Positions 1 through 9,117 of a DNA stretch of 64,000 nt are shown one piece after another. The notes beneath the pieces were generated by a model, which was given only the letters and a program-made list of their open reading frames with translations, was not told the origin of the DNA and did no database searches. The position numbers and the translations under genes were made by a program. Within the stretch, counting starts at the first letter, position 1; each line of letters begins with the position of its first letter. The DNA lies in contig NZ_LGKN01000003.1 of the NCBI RefSeq assembly GCF_001306175.1, positions 992,001 to 1,056,000 of the forward strand, given 5' to 3'. The DNA comes from Ardenticatena maritima. GTDB taxonomy: Bacteria > Chloroflexota > Anaerolineae > Ardenticatenales > Ardenticatenaceae.

Positions 1-2
1 AC

Positions 3-1817
3 GCTATTCCCACACCCAGCCCCGCCCTGTTGAAAGCCTACATCATGGCGCACACTACCTATCTGACCGGCGTTGCGGCGAATGATACGCTGCCGAGCAA
101 CGCCCAGGGGTATGGCATGCCCAATCTTGAAATGGCTTTCGACGCGACGCCGCGCCTCTTCGTCAACCAAAGCGTGCTGTTCAACGCCACGGGTGAAACA
201 TGGACCCTGCACGGCGCTGTCGCCGACCCCACCAAGCCGGTGGTGATTGTGCTGAACTACACCGACGCGCCCGGCGCTCTGGGCACCAGTCCGCAGGTCA
301 ATGACCTGGACCTCGAAGTCTTGGTTGATGGGACGCTCTACCGCGGCAACGTGTTCAACGGGCAATGGAGCGCGCCCGGTGGTGCGCCCGACACCGTCAA
401 CAATTACGAGGTGATTCGCCTGCCGGCGGGCACAAGCAGCGCACTGAGCATTACCATCACCGCCAGCAACATCGCCGGCGATGGCGTTCCCAACCAGGGC
501 GACGCCACCGACCAGGATTTTGCGCTGGTCTGCTACAATTGCGCCCAAACGTTCGATTTTGTGTTGCAAGCCACACCGCCCAAGCAAGCCGTTTGCGCGC
601 CAGAAAGCGCCACCTACGACATCACCGCCTTCTCCATCCTCGGCTACGCCGACCCCGTGACACTGAGCGTTTCCGGCGCGCCATCCGGCACATTGCCGCT
701 CTTCTCCGCCAACCCCATCACCCCGACAGCCAGCAGCACCCTGACCATCAGCAACACCGCCGCGGCGGCGTTCGGCGCTTACACGCTCGACATCGTGGGG
801 GTTGCGCCCACATCCACGCACACCACCACCGTCCAACTGGCCCTGTTCACCGCGCCACCCGAAGCGCCTACCCTGCTTGCTCCCGCCAACGGCGCCACAT
901 CCATCCCACGCAAGCCCACGCTCACCTGGAACGACGGCTCGCAAGCCGTCGGCGCTTTCATCGAAATCGCGACTGACGCGACTTTTGCAACACCAGTTTA
1001 TACCGCCACTATCACCCCAGGCGTCCAAAGCCACACACTCGCCACGGCGTTGGACTACGACACCACCTACTACTGGCGCGTGCGCAATACCAACCCATGC
1101 GGCGAGGGCGCGTACTCGGACGTTTTCACCTTCACCACAGAAACCACGCCGCCCATCCTGCTGGTGGATGATGACGACAACGACCCAGATATGCGCGCCT
1201 TCTACACGTCCACGCTGGAAACGCTGGGAGTTTCCTTTGACGTGTGGGACACAGCGCAATCCGACAATGAGCCCACCAGTGCAGACCTAGCACCGTACAC
1301 CGTTGTCATCTGGTTCAGCGGCGACGCCTTTGGAAGCCCCACGGGTCCCAGCGAGGCGAGCGAAGCGGCGCTGAGCAGTTGGCTGGAAAGCGGCAATCGC
1401 TGTCTCTTTATGAGCAGTCAAGATTACCATTGGGCGCGCCAGTTGACGCTCTTCATGAAGAACTATCTCGGCGTTGCCGGGATTGTGGACGACGTTAACT
1501 ATTCGGAAGTCATTGGGCAAGGCAACATCTTTGGTCCACTGGGTACCTACACACTCGACTACACGGCTATCAATTCGCACAATTGGAGCGACACCATCAC
1601 ACCGACACTGGACGCCAATGTGGTGTACATGTCGGAAAAGGGTCCCGCCGCGGTTCAGCGCCAAACGGCGACCTACCGCACCATGTATTGGGGCTTCTCG
1701 TTTGAAGCGCTTTCCACCCAACAAGACCGCCTTGCCAACATGCAAGCCGTGTTGACCTGGTGCGAAACACCGCTGCCAGAAAGACCCAAAGTGTTTCTGC
1801 CCTTCGTAGTGCGCTAA
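3..1817 (+). CDS. 3' part of a secreted subtilisin-like (S8) peptidase or related surface protein, truncated by the window edge
   Basis: The frame is open to the left edge, so the true start and any catalytic triad lie outside the window. The first residues (TPSPALLKAYIM) resemble the helix that follows the catalytic serine in S8 peptidases, and the next ~150 residues resemble the beta-sandwich appended to many subtilases. An Ig/FN3-like module follows (about residues 275-370, ending in TFTT), then a GATase-like alpha/beta module beginning ILLVDDDDND. The protein ends in RPKVFLPFVVR, a tail that I recall from secreted Chloroflexota proteins. The upstream TTG/ATG codons are not taken as starts. 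Family assignment is moderately sure; activity cannot be judged without the 5' part. Confidence 0.7.
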   Translation, partial: AIPTPSPALLKAYIMAHTTYLTGVAANDTLPSNAQGYGMPNLEMAFDATPRLFVNQSVLFNATGETWTLHGAVADPTKPVVIVLNYTDAPGALGTSPQVNDLDLEVLVDGTLYRGNVFNGQWSAPGGAPDTVNNYEVIRLPAGTSSALSITITASNIAGDGVPNQGDATDQDFALVCYNCAQTFDFVLQATPPKQAVCAPESATYDITAFSILGYADPVTLSVSGAPSGTLPLFSANPITPTASSTLTISNTAAAAFGAYTLDIVGVAPTSTHTTTVQLALFTAPPEAPTLLAPANGATSIPRKPTLTWNDGSQAVGAFIEIATDATFATPVYTATITPGVQSHTLATALDYDTTYYWRVRNTNPCGEGAYSDVFTFTTETTPPILLVDDDDNDPDMRAFYTSTLETLGVSFDVWDTAQSDNEPTSADLAPYTVVIWFSGDAFGSPTGPSEASEAALSSWLESGNRCLFMSSQDYHWARQLTLFMKNYLGVAGIVDDVNYSEVIGQGNIFGPLGTYTLDYTAINSHNWSDTITPTLDANVVYMSEKGPAAVQRQTATYRTMYWGFSFEALSTQQDRLANMQAVLTWCETPLPERPKVFLPFVVR

Positions 1818-1891
1818 ACTCGTCACCCGGGCAGAGCCGTGATAAGATGAAGTATTGCGTTTAGGCGACCGACTCACAAAAGGAGGCATGT

Positions 1892-2884
1892 ATGCGACGT
1901 ACACCTTTGCTCATTCCAATCCTGGGCAGCCTGTTGGTCGTTGCGCTGTTGCTGGCGGGACACCGCGCGCTGGCGGCGCCTGTCGCCCAAGCCACAGCCA
2001 CGCCCACCTTCCGCCCAACGCGCACGCCCATCCCCACGACGCCCACCGCCGTGCTGACAGAAACGGCGCCGCTGACGACAACTGAGCGCATCGAGACCAC
2101 GCCGACCGTTTCCCCGACAGAAACCGTCACCAGTACCGCACCGCTGACGACGACAAGCGCCATCACTGCAAGCGAGCGCCTTACCGTCACGCCCGTTTTC
2201 ACACTCAGCCCCGTCATTCCCCTGACGCAAACCGTTGACACCACCAGCGAACGCACGTTGACTGTGCAAGGCGTGGGCGAAGTAGAAGCCAGCCCCGACC
2301 TCGCCACCATCACGCTGGGGGTGGTCACGCTCAACGCCAGCGCCACCGACGCTGTCGCCGAAAACAACGAAACCATGGCGAACGTGCTGGAAGCGCTTCT
2401 GAATGCGGGCATTGCCGAAGAGGACATTCGCACGGTCGAATTCAGCATCTATCCGGAAGAAGAACCGATTGAGCGCACACCGCTTGACGTGGAACGTGAA
2501 GCCCCCACTCCGCAAATTCGCTACCGCGTGGTCAACCGCGTCATGGTGACCGTGCGCGACATTAACGCCGTGGGCGAAGTCCTGGACGCCGCCCTCGAAG
2601 CCGGCGCGAACAGCGTGGGAGGTGTCTCATTTGGAGTGAGCAATGCCAAAGATCTGGAACGCCAGGCGCGCGCCGCCGCCATGCAAGACGCCTATCAACG
2701 CGCCAGCGACCTGGCCACACTGGCGAATGTGGAACTGGTGGGGGTGCTCACCATCCGCGAGCAAAATGTGGGGCGTCCCATCTTTGTTGAACAAGCCGCC
2801 TTTGCCGAAACGCGCAGTGTCCCCATCCAAAGCGGGCAACTCTCGTTCTTCTACAGCGTCGAGGTAGTCTTCCTCATTCGCTAA
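1892..2884 (+). CDS. Secreted SIMPL-domain (DUF541) protein
   Basis: The 330-residue product starts with an N-terminal signal segment (basic start, hydrophobic stretch ending near LAAPVAQA), followed by a Thr/Pro-rich linker to about residue 115. The rest is a SIMPL/DUF541 domain, recognisable from LTVQGVGEVEASPDLATI and the repeated helix-strand pattern. SIMPL proteins are periplasmic or surface beta-rich proteins whose biochemical role is poorly defined; some are linked to oxidative stress. An AAAGGAGG ribosome site lies just upstream of the ATG. The gene follows the truncated surface protein by 75 bases and ends at a strong terminator, so it is probably its own short unit. Confidence 0.85.
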   Translation: MRRTPLLIPILGSLLVVALLLAGHRALAAPVAQATATPTFRPTRTPIPTTPTAVLTETAPLTTTERIETTPTVSPTETVTSTAPLTTTSAITASERLTVTPVFTLSPVIPLTQTVDTTSERTLTVQGVGEVEASPDLATITLGVVTLNASATDAVAENNETMANVLEALLNAGIAEEDIRTVEFSIYPEEEPIERTPLDVEREAPTPQIRYRVVNRVMVTVRDINAVGEVLDAALEAGANSVGGVSFGVSNAKDLERQARAAAMQDAYQRASDLATLANVELVGVLTIREQNVGRPIFVEQAAFAETRSVPIQSGQLSFFYSVEVVFLIR

Positions 2885-2900
2885 CAGAGCGTGCCAACAG

Positions 2901-2932
2901 AAACCGCCCCCGCATATGGGGGCGGTTTTTTG
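2901..2932 (+). terminator. Intrinsic terminator after the SIMPL gene
   Basis: A perfect 11-bp stem (AAACCGCCCCC with GGGGGCGGTTT) around a six-base loop continues into a T run. It separates the + strand SIMPL gene from the convergent pfkA gene. Confidence 0.9.
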
Positions 2933-2949
2933 TATCACAATGCCAGAAG

Positions 2950-4047
2950 TTATGACAACTCGGCGGGGTCGCCAAACGAAATACCCAAGCCACGCGCCAC
3001 GCGCACCAGTGTCCCATCCACCGGCACTAACTTTTGCCGCCCAATGACCTCATGCAAGGGCACCGTGCGAATGTCATTACAGCGCAACACCACCACAACC
3101 CCGAACTCGCCGCGCGCCAGGCAATGCACCGCCTCAGCACCGTACTGGGTCGCCAAAATGCGATCGAAGGCGCTGGGCGACCCACCACGCTGAATGTGCC
3201 CCAGCACCACGGCGCGCGCCTCAAAGCCGCAACGCTCGATGATTTGGTGCGCCAGCCAGTCGGCAATGCCGCCCAGCCGCTTTTGCCCACCAATTTCATG
3301 GTACATGGGCGCACCATCCGCAAGCCGCGCCCCCTCAGCCACCACCACAAGCGCATATTTTGCATCACGCGCCCAACGGGCTTGCAACGCCGCGCAAATC
3401 GGTTCCACGGCGAAGGGAATTTCCGGGATGAGAATCACGTGCGCCCCGCCGGCAATACCCGCATGCAACGCAATCCAGCCAGCGTTGCGCCCCATCACTT
3501 CCAGAATCATCACCCGCCGATGGCTGCGCGCCGTTGTGCGCAGGCGGTCGAGCGCATCGGTCGCTACATCAAGCGCCGAATCAAACCCGAACGTCAACTC
3601 CGTGCCGACAAGGTCGTTGTCAATTGTTTTGGGCACACCCACCAGGGGAATGCCCGCCTCAAACAACTGGGCGGCAATCGTCATCGTGCCATCGCCGCCG
3701 ATGGCCACAATGGCGTCAATGCCAAAACGCGCCATCTGCGTGCGAATGCGGTTCTTCGCCCAGTCGGTCACCACCACACGCCCATCTTTCACCACGTACA
3801 ACCGCGGGTCGGCTTTGTTGACCGTGCCCAAAATCGTGCCGCCAAGCGGCAAAATATCGCTGACGGCGTGGGGGTCCAGAGGCATCAATCCATCATCACG
3901 GTCCGAGAGAATGCCATCCAAGCCATCACGAATACCGACAACTTCCCATCCATAATTGAGCACAGCGGTGCGCGTCACCGCCCGAATCACGGCATTCAAT
4001 CCCGGCGCATCACCACCACCAGTAAACAGCGCAATTTTGCGAATCAT
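2950..4047 (-). CDS. pfkA: 6-phosphofructokinase
   Basis: Catalyses phosphorylation of fructose 6-phosphate in glycolysis, in the cytoplasm. The 365-residue protein has the PFK fold: FTGGGDAPGLNAVIRA at the N-terminus (phosphoryl-donor loop), GGDGTM at about residue 100, the catalytic PKTIDNDL, and the sugar-binding MEVMGRNAGW. The residue in GGDG that separates ATP from pyrophosphate enzymes is glycine, which favours ATP, but the PKTIDND lysine is the residue more often seen in pyrophosphate enzymes, so this is a mixed-signature PFK. The start has a GAGGTGAGG site. It lies downstream of the oxidase terminator and probably has its own promoter. Confidence 0.93.
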   Translation of the reverse strand: MIRKIALFTGGGDAPGLNAVIRAVTRTAVLNYGWEVVGIRDGLDGILSDRDDGLMPLDPHAVSDILPLGGTILGTVNKADPRLYVVKDGRVVVTDWAKNRIRTQMARFGIDAIVAIGGDGTMTIAAQLFEAGIPLVGVPKTIDNDLVGTELTFGFDSALDVATDALDRLRTTARSHRRVMILEVMGRNAGWIALHAGIAGGAHVILIPEIPFAVEPICAALQARWARDAKYALVVVAEGARLADGAPMYHEIGGQKRLGGIADWLAHQIIERCGFEARAVVLGHIQRGGSPSAFDRILATQYGAEAVHCLARGEFGVVVVLRCNDIRTVPLHEVIGRQKLVPVDGTLVRVARGLGISFGDPAELS

Positions 4048-4072
4048 TGCCTCACCTCATGCTTTTTGAAAC

Positions 4073-4103
4073 AAAAAGCCCCTTCATCAGCGTGAAGGGG
4101 CTT
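4073..4103 (-). terminator. Terminator of the cytochrome oxidase operon
   Basis: On the minus strand the sequence folds as an 11-bp stem (AAGCCCCTTCA with TGAAGGGGCTT) followed by T residues. It sits 20 bases after the ctaG stop and before pfkA. Confidence 0.88.
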
Positions 4104-4122
4104 CGTTGCACCAATCAAATGT

Positions 4123-4947
4123 TCAGGCAAACGTCCCTTGCTGTTCCATCCCTTCGGCTTCTTCATTGCCAATCCAGCGGAAAAAGACCACCGACAAGAT
4201 GATGAGATAGACAATCCCCGCCGGAATCCACATCACCACGCCGCCGATTTGCTGGTCGAGGAGTGGCGTCCATCCCCACAAGCGCGCCGTCTGGTTGGCG
4301 TAGGTGGCGTACAAAGGCGCTTCGGCAAAGACCAAAATCGCGCCCAAAATGGTGGGGGGCAATTTTTGCACGAACACATACGCAATTTTGAGAAACGGCG
4401 TGCGCAACTGGTAGCGCGGCCCCATGATAGGCCACCAGGAGAAGAGCGCCGTAGTGAGAAACATCAGGTGTTCAAGTTCATGTGCTGTGTAGTTGGTCAA
4501 CGATAGTTCATACAAACGTGGGATATGCCAGCCCATAAACACCAGGTTGAAGAGCACAGTGGCGATGATGGGCTGTGTCAAGACGCGCATCACCCAATCC
4601 ACCGGACGCAGACGGAAGAGCGGCGCAGCCAACCATTCCGGCACCCCCAAAAGCAGGAGAATCGGAATGGGGATAATCATCAGCAAGTGCTGCACCATGT
4701 GTACGGTGAAGGAGTAAAGTTCCCCGATGGTATCAAGCGGCGATAAAATCGTGAAAAGCGTCAAGCCAACGGCGCCCCAAAAAGCCGCCTGTTGTCCCAC
4801 GGTCAGCCGATGATGAGGATTGCGCTGTCCCAAACGGCGCGCCGCCAGGTAGTAGAACGCCACGGCGAAAATCGCCGCGGCGATCGGAACCGGCTCAAAG
4901 CGCCAGTCGGTCAGCCAGATTGTCCAGGGCAGTGAAATTTCTTGCAT
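4123..4947 (-). CDS. ctaG: Cytochrome c oxidase assembly factor CtaG (caa3 type)
   Basis: A 274-residue polytopic membrane protein of the Caa3_CtaG family, which helps insert copper into the CuB/CuA centres of caa3 oxidases. About seven membrane segments are visible, with the family histidine motifs HMVQHLLMI and HELEHLMF. The start is placed at MQEISLPW because an AGGAG site precedes that ATG; the longer reading frame upstream overlaps the subunit IV gene and has no ribosome site. It is the last gene of the oxidase operon, ten bases after the subunit IV stop. Confidence 0.9.
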   Translation of the reverse strand: MQEISLPWTIWLTDWRFEPVPIAAAIFAVAFYYLAARRLGQRNPHHRLTVGQQAAFWGAVGLTLFTILSPLDTIGELYSFTVHMVQHLLMIIPIPILLLLGVPEWLAAPLFRLRPVDWVMRVLTQPIIATVLFNLVFMGWHIPRLYELSLTNYTAHELEHLMFLTTALFSWWPIMGPRYQLRTPFLKIAYVFVQKLPPTILGAILVFAEAPLYATYANQTARLWGWTPLLDQQIGGVVMWIPAGIVYLIILSVVFFRWIGNEEAEGMEQQGTFA

Positions 4948-4957
4948 GGCTCCTGTT

Positions 4958-5266
4958 TCAGAACAACAACATGAAGGTCGTCGAGAGCAAAAGCGCGAAC
5001 AAAATGCCAATCGAGAACATCACCGTGAAGATACGGCTATCAAATTTCAGGTGCATGTAATACCCCACCACGAACAGAGCCTTGGCGACGGCAAACGCCA
5101 GGAGCAAGAAATCCGTGAGAACCTGGCTCAAACTGAACGTGGTGATGAACCAATTGGAAGTGACGGTCAATTCCAGCACCGTCAAGACCGCCAACACGAT
5201 ACCGATGAGCCAGTAGTTCGGATGGGCTTCGTGTTTCTCGGTTTTCGCCGCAGAATGCTTCGCCAT
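4958..5266 (-). CDS. Cytochrome c oxidase subunit IV (prokaryotic type)
   Basis: A 102-residue protein with a soluble N-terminus rich in charged residues and three membrane helices (from about residue 18, 50 and 77). This is the size and topology of the prokaryotic COX4 family, a non-catalytic subunit that stabilises subunit I. The motif KALFVVGYYMHLKF in helix 2 is typical. It sits between subunit III and CtaG, the usual position in caa3 operons. Confidence 0.9.
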   Translation of the reverse strand: MAKHSAAKTEKHEAHPNYWLIGIVLAVLTVLELTVTSNWFITTFSLSQVLTDFLLLAFAVAKALFVVGYYMHLKFDSRIFTVMFSIGILFALLLSTTFMLLF

Positions 5267-5276
5267 GTGCCGCTCC

Positions 5277-5864
5277 TTACCACTTGATCAGGTACACAAT
5301 CGGGAACAAGAAGACCCACACGAGGTCCACAAAGTGCCAGTACAACCCCATGATATCCACGGGCACATCGTTGTGGGGGCCAAATGTGTCGCCGAAAGAC
5401 TTGATGAAGACCACAATCAACCAGAGAATGCCAAAGGTCACGTGCGCCCCGTGGAAACCGGTAAGCAAGTAGAAACTCATGCCAAAGAGATTGCTGGTCA
5501 GCGTCAAGCCTTCGTGCATCAATTCGCGATACTCAAAGACTTGCACGCCGATGAAGAAAGAGCCCATCAAAATCGTTGCCAGCAACCAGAGTTGCATCTG
5601 GCGCTTGTCGCCACGGCGCGTGGCATCTACCGCCAACACCATCGAAAGACTACTCGTCAACAGCACGAACGTGTTGAACGCCGTCAGCGGAATGTTCAGC
5701 ACTTCATGCGTGGGCCCCTCTTGTGGACGCCCCGAGTAGATGATGAACGTGATAATCAACGACATGAAGAAGACACACTCAGACGCCAAAAACACCCAGA
5801 ACCCTAATTTGCGGTGGTCAAGCCCGAGTGTGGTGTGATGTTCTGTTTGTGTGTGTGCACTCAT
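5277..5864 (-). CDS. ctaE: Cytochrome c oxidase subunit III
   Basis: A 195-residue, five-helix subunit III of the haem-copper oxidase, which binds lipid and stabilises proton uptake by subunit I. Recognisable motifs are LGFWVFLASECVFF in the first helix and FHGAHVTFGI in the fourth. The start chosen is the ATG of MSAHTQTEHH; the alternative upstream start is a TTG ten codons earlier with no clear ribosome site. It is translated between ctaD and the subunit IV gene. Confidence 0.93.
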   Translation of the reverse strand: MSAHTQTEHHTTLGLDHRKLGFWVFLASECVFFMSLIITFIIYSGRPQEGPTHEVLNIPLTAFNTFVLLTSSLSMVLAVDATRRGDKRQMQLWLLATILMGSFFIGVQVFEYRELMHEGLTLTSNLFGMSFYLLTGFHGAHVTFGILWLIVVFIKSFGDTFGPHNDVPVDIMGLYWHFVDLVWVFLFPIVYLIKW

Positions 5865-5953
5865 AGTCAAACCCCACACGTTTCCCGTTTTCAATCAACA
5901 AACGTTGGCATCGCCCTGGCGGACGGTTTGCATCCGCCAGGGCATACGGTCTC

Positions 5954-7783
5954 TTAGTACCCTTTCTGCTGAATCCAGCCAAGCACGCCAATCACCCACG
6001 TCACAACGCCAAGCACAGTGATCACGTAGGTGTAAATCATGCCAGCGGCGATGAGCACCACGCCCAAGCCCACGACCAACGGCCAGACCGAGGGGGGCGG
6101 CAGGTGGATGTGCTCATCTTTCACCAGGCGCGCCTTCACTTCTTCCGGCGTCAGCACGCGGTTGAGTTTCACATCCCACAATGGGCGGCGGCTCGTAATG
6201 GGCGGCAGGCCATCGAAATTGTGCGCCGGCGGCGGCGAGGCGGTCGCCCATTCCAGCGTCCAGCCTTCCCACGGGTTATCCCCCGCTTCGGGGCCGTTGC
6301 GCAGGCTATGGAAGAAGTTGATGAAGAAGATAATCATGCCCACGCCAATCATGAATGCGCCGACCGTCGAGACAAAGTTCCAGAAGTCCCACCCCAGACC
6401 GGCGCCATAGGTGGCAATGCGGCGCGGCATGCCATCCAACCCCAGAATGTGCATGGGGAAGAAGGTCAGGTTGAAGCCCACGAAAATGAGCAACCAGTTC
6501 CAGAAGCCAAGGCGCTCATCCATCATGCGCCCGGTCATCTTCGGGAACCAGTAGTAAGCCGCGCCCAAGATGGACATGAACGCACCACCAAAGAGCACGT
6601 AGTGGAAGTGCGCCACAACGAAGTAGGAGTCGGTCAACTGCCAGTCAACCGGCACGGTCGCCAGGAAAATCCCCGTCAGACCACCGATGAGGAACATCGC
6701 CACAAAACTAATGGCGAAGAGCATGGGGGTGCGCAAGCGCAGCGAACCGCCCCACATCGTCCCTACCCAGTTGAAAATCTTGATGGCGGTCGGCACAGCG
6801 ATAATCATACTCGCCGCACCAAACGACGCCGTGACGACCGGCGGCATGCCCACGGCAAACATGTGGTGCGCCCAGACCGTGAACCCAATGAAACCGATCG
6901 CCACCGAAGCATAGACCACCGCGGCATACCCGAAGATGGGCTTGCGCGAGAAGACCGGAATCATCTCCGAAATCAGCCCGAATGCAGGCAAAATCATGAT
7001 GTACACTTCAGGGTGCCCAAAGAACCAGAACAGGTGTTGCCAGAGCAACGGCGTACCGCCCATCTCCGGCGAGTAGAACCCCGTGCCAAAGTTGCGGTCG
7101 AAGAAGAGGAAGATAGTCGCAACCGTCAGGCTGGGGAAGGCAAAGAGAATCAAGAACGCCGTCACCAGCGTGGTCCAGACGAAGAGCGGCATGCGGTTGA
7201 GCGTCATGCCGGGCGCACGCATGTTCAGAATCGTGACGACAAAGTTAATCGAACCAGTAATCGAAGCGATGCCGGTGACCGTCAAGCCCAGAATCCAGAA
7301 GTCCATGCCATGCGTGGGCGAAAAGGTGTCGTCAGTCAGTGGGGCGTATGCAAACCACCCACCATCCGGCGCTCCGCCGCTGAGGAAACTGAGGTAAAGC
7401 AAAATCCCACCAAAGACGAAGAGCCAGAAGCCCAACATGTTCAAGCGGGGGAACGCCATATCGCGCGCGCCAATCATGAGCGGGATAAAGTAGTTCCCGA
7501 AGCCGGTCAAAATCGGCATCACGACGAGGAAGACCATCGTGGTGCCGTGCATGGTCAGCACTTCATTGTAGAGTTGCGGGTGAATGAAGCGCAGTTCCGG
7601 CCCAGCCAACTGCGTGCGAATCATCAAGGCTTCGATACCACCAAAGAGGAAAAAGCCCATCGAAGCCAGGATGTACAGAATACCGATTTTCTTGTGGTCA
7701 ACCGTCGTCGCCCATTCGACGATGGTATCCCACCACGTTGCCAACGTACTTGGGCGGGCAATTGGTTCCGTACGTGTTGCCAT
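5954..7783 (-). CDS. ctaD: Cytochrome c oxidase subunit I
   Basis: Catalytic subunit of the terminal oxidase: reduces O2 to water and pumps protons across the cell membrane. The 609-residue protein has twelve or more membrane helices and all metal ligands: LTMHGTTM (low-spin haem), GHPEVYI (CuB histidine and the proton-channel glutamate of A1-type oxidases), WAHHMF (CuB pair) and AHFHYVLFGG (haem ligands). The C-terminal extension of about 100 residues with an extra membrane pair is common in caa3 enzymes. A GGGGGAG site precedes the ATG. Confidence 0.97.
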   Translation of the reverse strand: MATRTEPIARPSTLATWWDTIVEWATTVDHKKIGILYILASMGFFLFGGIEALMIRTQLAGPELRFIHPQLYNEVLTMHGTTMVFLVVMPILTGFGNYFIPLMIGARDMAFPRLNMLGFWLFVFGGILLYLSFLSGGAPDGGWFAYAPLTDDTFSPTHGMDFWILGLTVTGIASITGSINFVVTILNMRAPGMTLNRMPLFVWTTLVTAFLILFAFPSLTVATIFLFFDRNFGTGFYSPEMGGTPLLWQHLFWFFGHPEVYIMILPAFGLISEMIPVFSRKPIFGYAAVVYASVAIGFIGFTVWAHHMFAVGMPPVVTASFGAASMIIAVPTAIKIFNWVGTMWGGSLRLRTPMLFAISFVAMFLIGGLTGIFLATVPVDWQLTDSYFVVAHFHYVLFGGAFMSILGAAYYWFPKMTGRMMDERLGFWNWLLIFVGFNLTFFPMHILGLDGMPRRIATYGAGLGWDFWNFVSTVGAFMIGVGMIIFFINFFHSLRNGPEAGDNPWEGWTLEWATASPPPAHNFDGLPPITSRRPLWDVKLNRVLTPEEVKARLVKDEHIHLPPPSVWPLVVGLGVVLIAAGMIYTYVITVLGVVTWVIGVLGWIQQKGY

Positions 7784-7799
7784 AACTCTCCCCCTACCG

Positions 7800-8858
7800 T
7801 TACTTCAGGCTCAACAAGTAGGCCGTCAGCGCTTCAACTTCATCCGCACTCAGCGGAACGTTCTTCATGGTCTGCCACATGATATTGCCGGGCTTCACAA
7901 GGTCGGCGTTCTGCACCCAAAGCCCCACATTGGCCGACGTTTGCGGCAAGACAGCGGCCACAGTGTGGCGGCTGGCAAAGTGCGTCAAATCGGGGCCGAC
8001 ACGCCCGGCGGCGTTTGTTCCGTAAATCGTGTGGCAACCGGCGCACCCTTTCGCCAGGAAGAGCTGCGCCCCACGCTGCGCCAACTCGCTTTGCGGCTCC
8101 ACAGCCGGCTTGCGCTGCGCCTCAATCCAGGCTTCCCATTCATCCTGCGGCAACGCATAGACCTTGAAGCGCATACCGGCATGCTGCACCCCACACAACT
8201 CCGCACATTGCGCGTGATACTCACCCGGTTCATCCGCCTGGAACCAGGTCGTGTTCACCTGCCCGGGGATGACGTCCGTCTTGCCGTTGAGACGCGGCAC
8301 CCAGAAGCTGTGGATGACGTTATCCGAGTAGAGGTTGAACTTGACCGGCACGCCCGCCGGAATGTAGAGCTCGTTACCGGTACGTACCGGTTCATCACTG
8401 CCTTCGCGGGTGTAAGCAGGGTACTCGAATTCCCACCACCACTGCTTGCCATAGACGTTGATTTCCATAGCGTCATCAGGCGTTGCGGCAAGCGCATTCA
8501 TCGTCTGCCAGAAGACGGCGAACACGAACAGGAGCACTACCGCCGTGCCCACCGTCCAGGTGATTTCGAGCGCGTTATTGCCGTGAATCTGCTTCGGCGT
8601 CTCATCCGTCCCATCTTCACGGGCGCGATAGCGCACCAACACAAACAAAATCAGCGACCAGATGATGATAGCAACCGCCGTCGCCACCGCCAGTTCGATA
8701 TTGAACAAGCGCGCCACCAGCGACGCCTGTTCCGAGGCCGGAGCAATGAACCAGGGCGGCTCGTCAGCGAGGGCTTGCGCAGGCACCAACACCAGCGCGG
8801 TCAGTACGCCCAAGAGCGCACTCACAACGCGCATTCTCCGTCGTACAGTCTGCCACAT
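7800..8858 (-). CDS. ctaC: Cytochrome c oxidase subunit II fused to cytochrome c (caa3 type)
   Basis: Receives electrons from cytochrome c and passes them through CuA to subunit I. The 352-residue precursor has a signal peptide (MWQTVRRRMRVVSALLG to about AQALA), two membrane helices, a cupredoxin domain with the CuA ligands in HAQCAELCGVQHAGM, and a fused C-terminal c-type haem domain with CAGCH. The fusion defines a caa3 oxidase. The start is the ATG preceded by GGAAGAC; the frame extends further upstream but without signal-like sequence or a ribosome site. It ends 16 bases before ctaD. Confidence 0.96.
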   Translation of the reverse strand: MWQTVRRRMRVVSALLGVLTALVLVPAQALADEPPWFIAPASEQASLVARLFNIELAVATAVAIIIWSLILFVLVRYRAREDGTDETPKQIHGNNALEITWTVGTAVVLLFVFAVFWQTMNALAATPDDAMEINVYGKQWWWEFEYPAYTREGSDEPVRTGNELYIPAGVPVKFNLYSDNVIHSFWVPRLNGKTDVIPGQVNTTWFQADEPGEYHAQCAELCGVQHAGMRFKVYALPQDEWEAWIEAQRKPAVEPQSELAQRGAQLFLAKGCAGCHTIYGTNAAGRVGPDLTHFASRHTVAAVLPQTSANVGLWVQNADLVKPGNIMWQTMKNVPLSADEVEALTAYLLSLK

Positions 8859-8980
8859 GTCTTCCTTCTCCCCTTGAGAAGATTTCCTTGACATCCTACA
8901 TTTGGAAACAAAAGCAGGCGAGGCTTTTCCGATATGGCAACGCTCGCCCGCTTTTGAGAACGGCGTACACATCAAACAGT

Positions 8981-9100
8981 TCAGGATTTCAGCCACTGCA
9001 CAAAGCGATCGAAAAGCGCATACACGCCCAACAACGCCATCAACGTCAGCGTAACGATCAGACTAGCGTACCAGGGATCAAGCAATCGTTCGAGCGACAT
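8981..9100 (-). CDS. Small 39-residue membrane peptide in the oxidase operon
   Basis: A short frame translating as MSLERLLDPW followed by one hydrophobic helix (about residues 11-30) and a basic end (WLKS). A perfect AAGGAGG site lies nine bases upstream of the ATG, and the previous small gene stops just before it. The size, single helix and position ahead of ctaC suggest a small accessory subunit of the oxidase, comparable in style to CcoQ or CydX-like peptides. No family was recognised. Confidence 0.65.
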   Translation of the reverse strand: MSLERLLDPWYASLIVTLTLMALLGVYALFDRFVQWLKS

Positions 9101-9117
9101 TGTCCTCTGCCTCCTTC

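Noticed and set aside
3034-4095. 353-codon + strand frame opposite pfkA
   Set aside because: Antisense shadow; the PFK motifs on the minus strand are unambiguous.
6104-7882. 592-codon open frame on the + strand opposite ctaD
   Set aside because: Mirror frame of a GC-rich real gene; composition is His/Arg-rich without domain motifs, while the minus-strand frame has all oxidase ligands.
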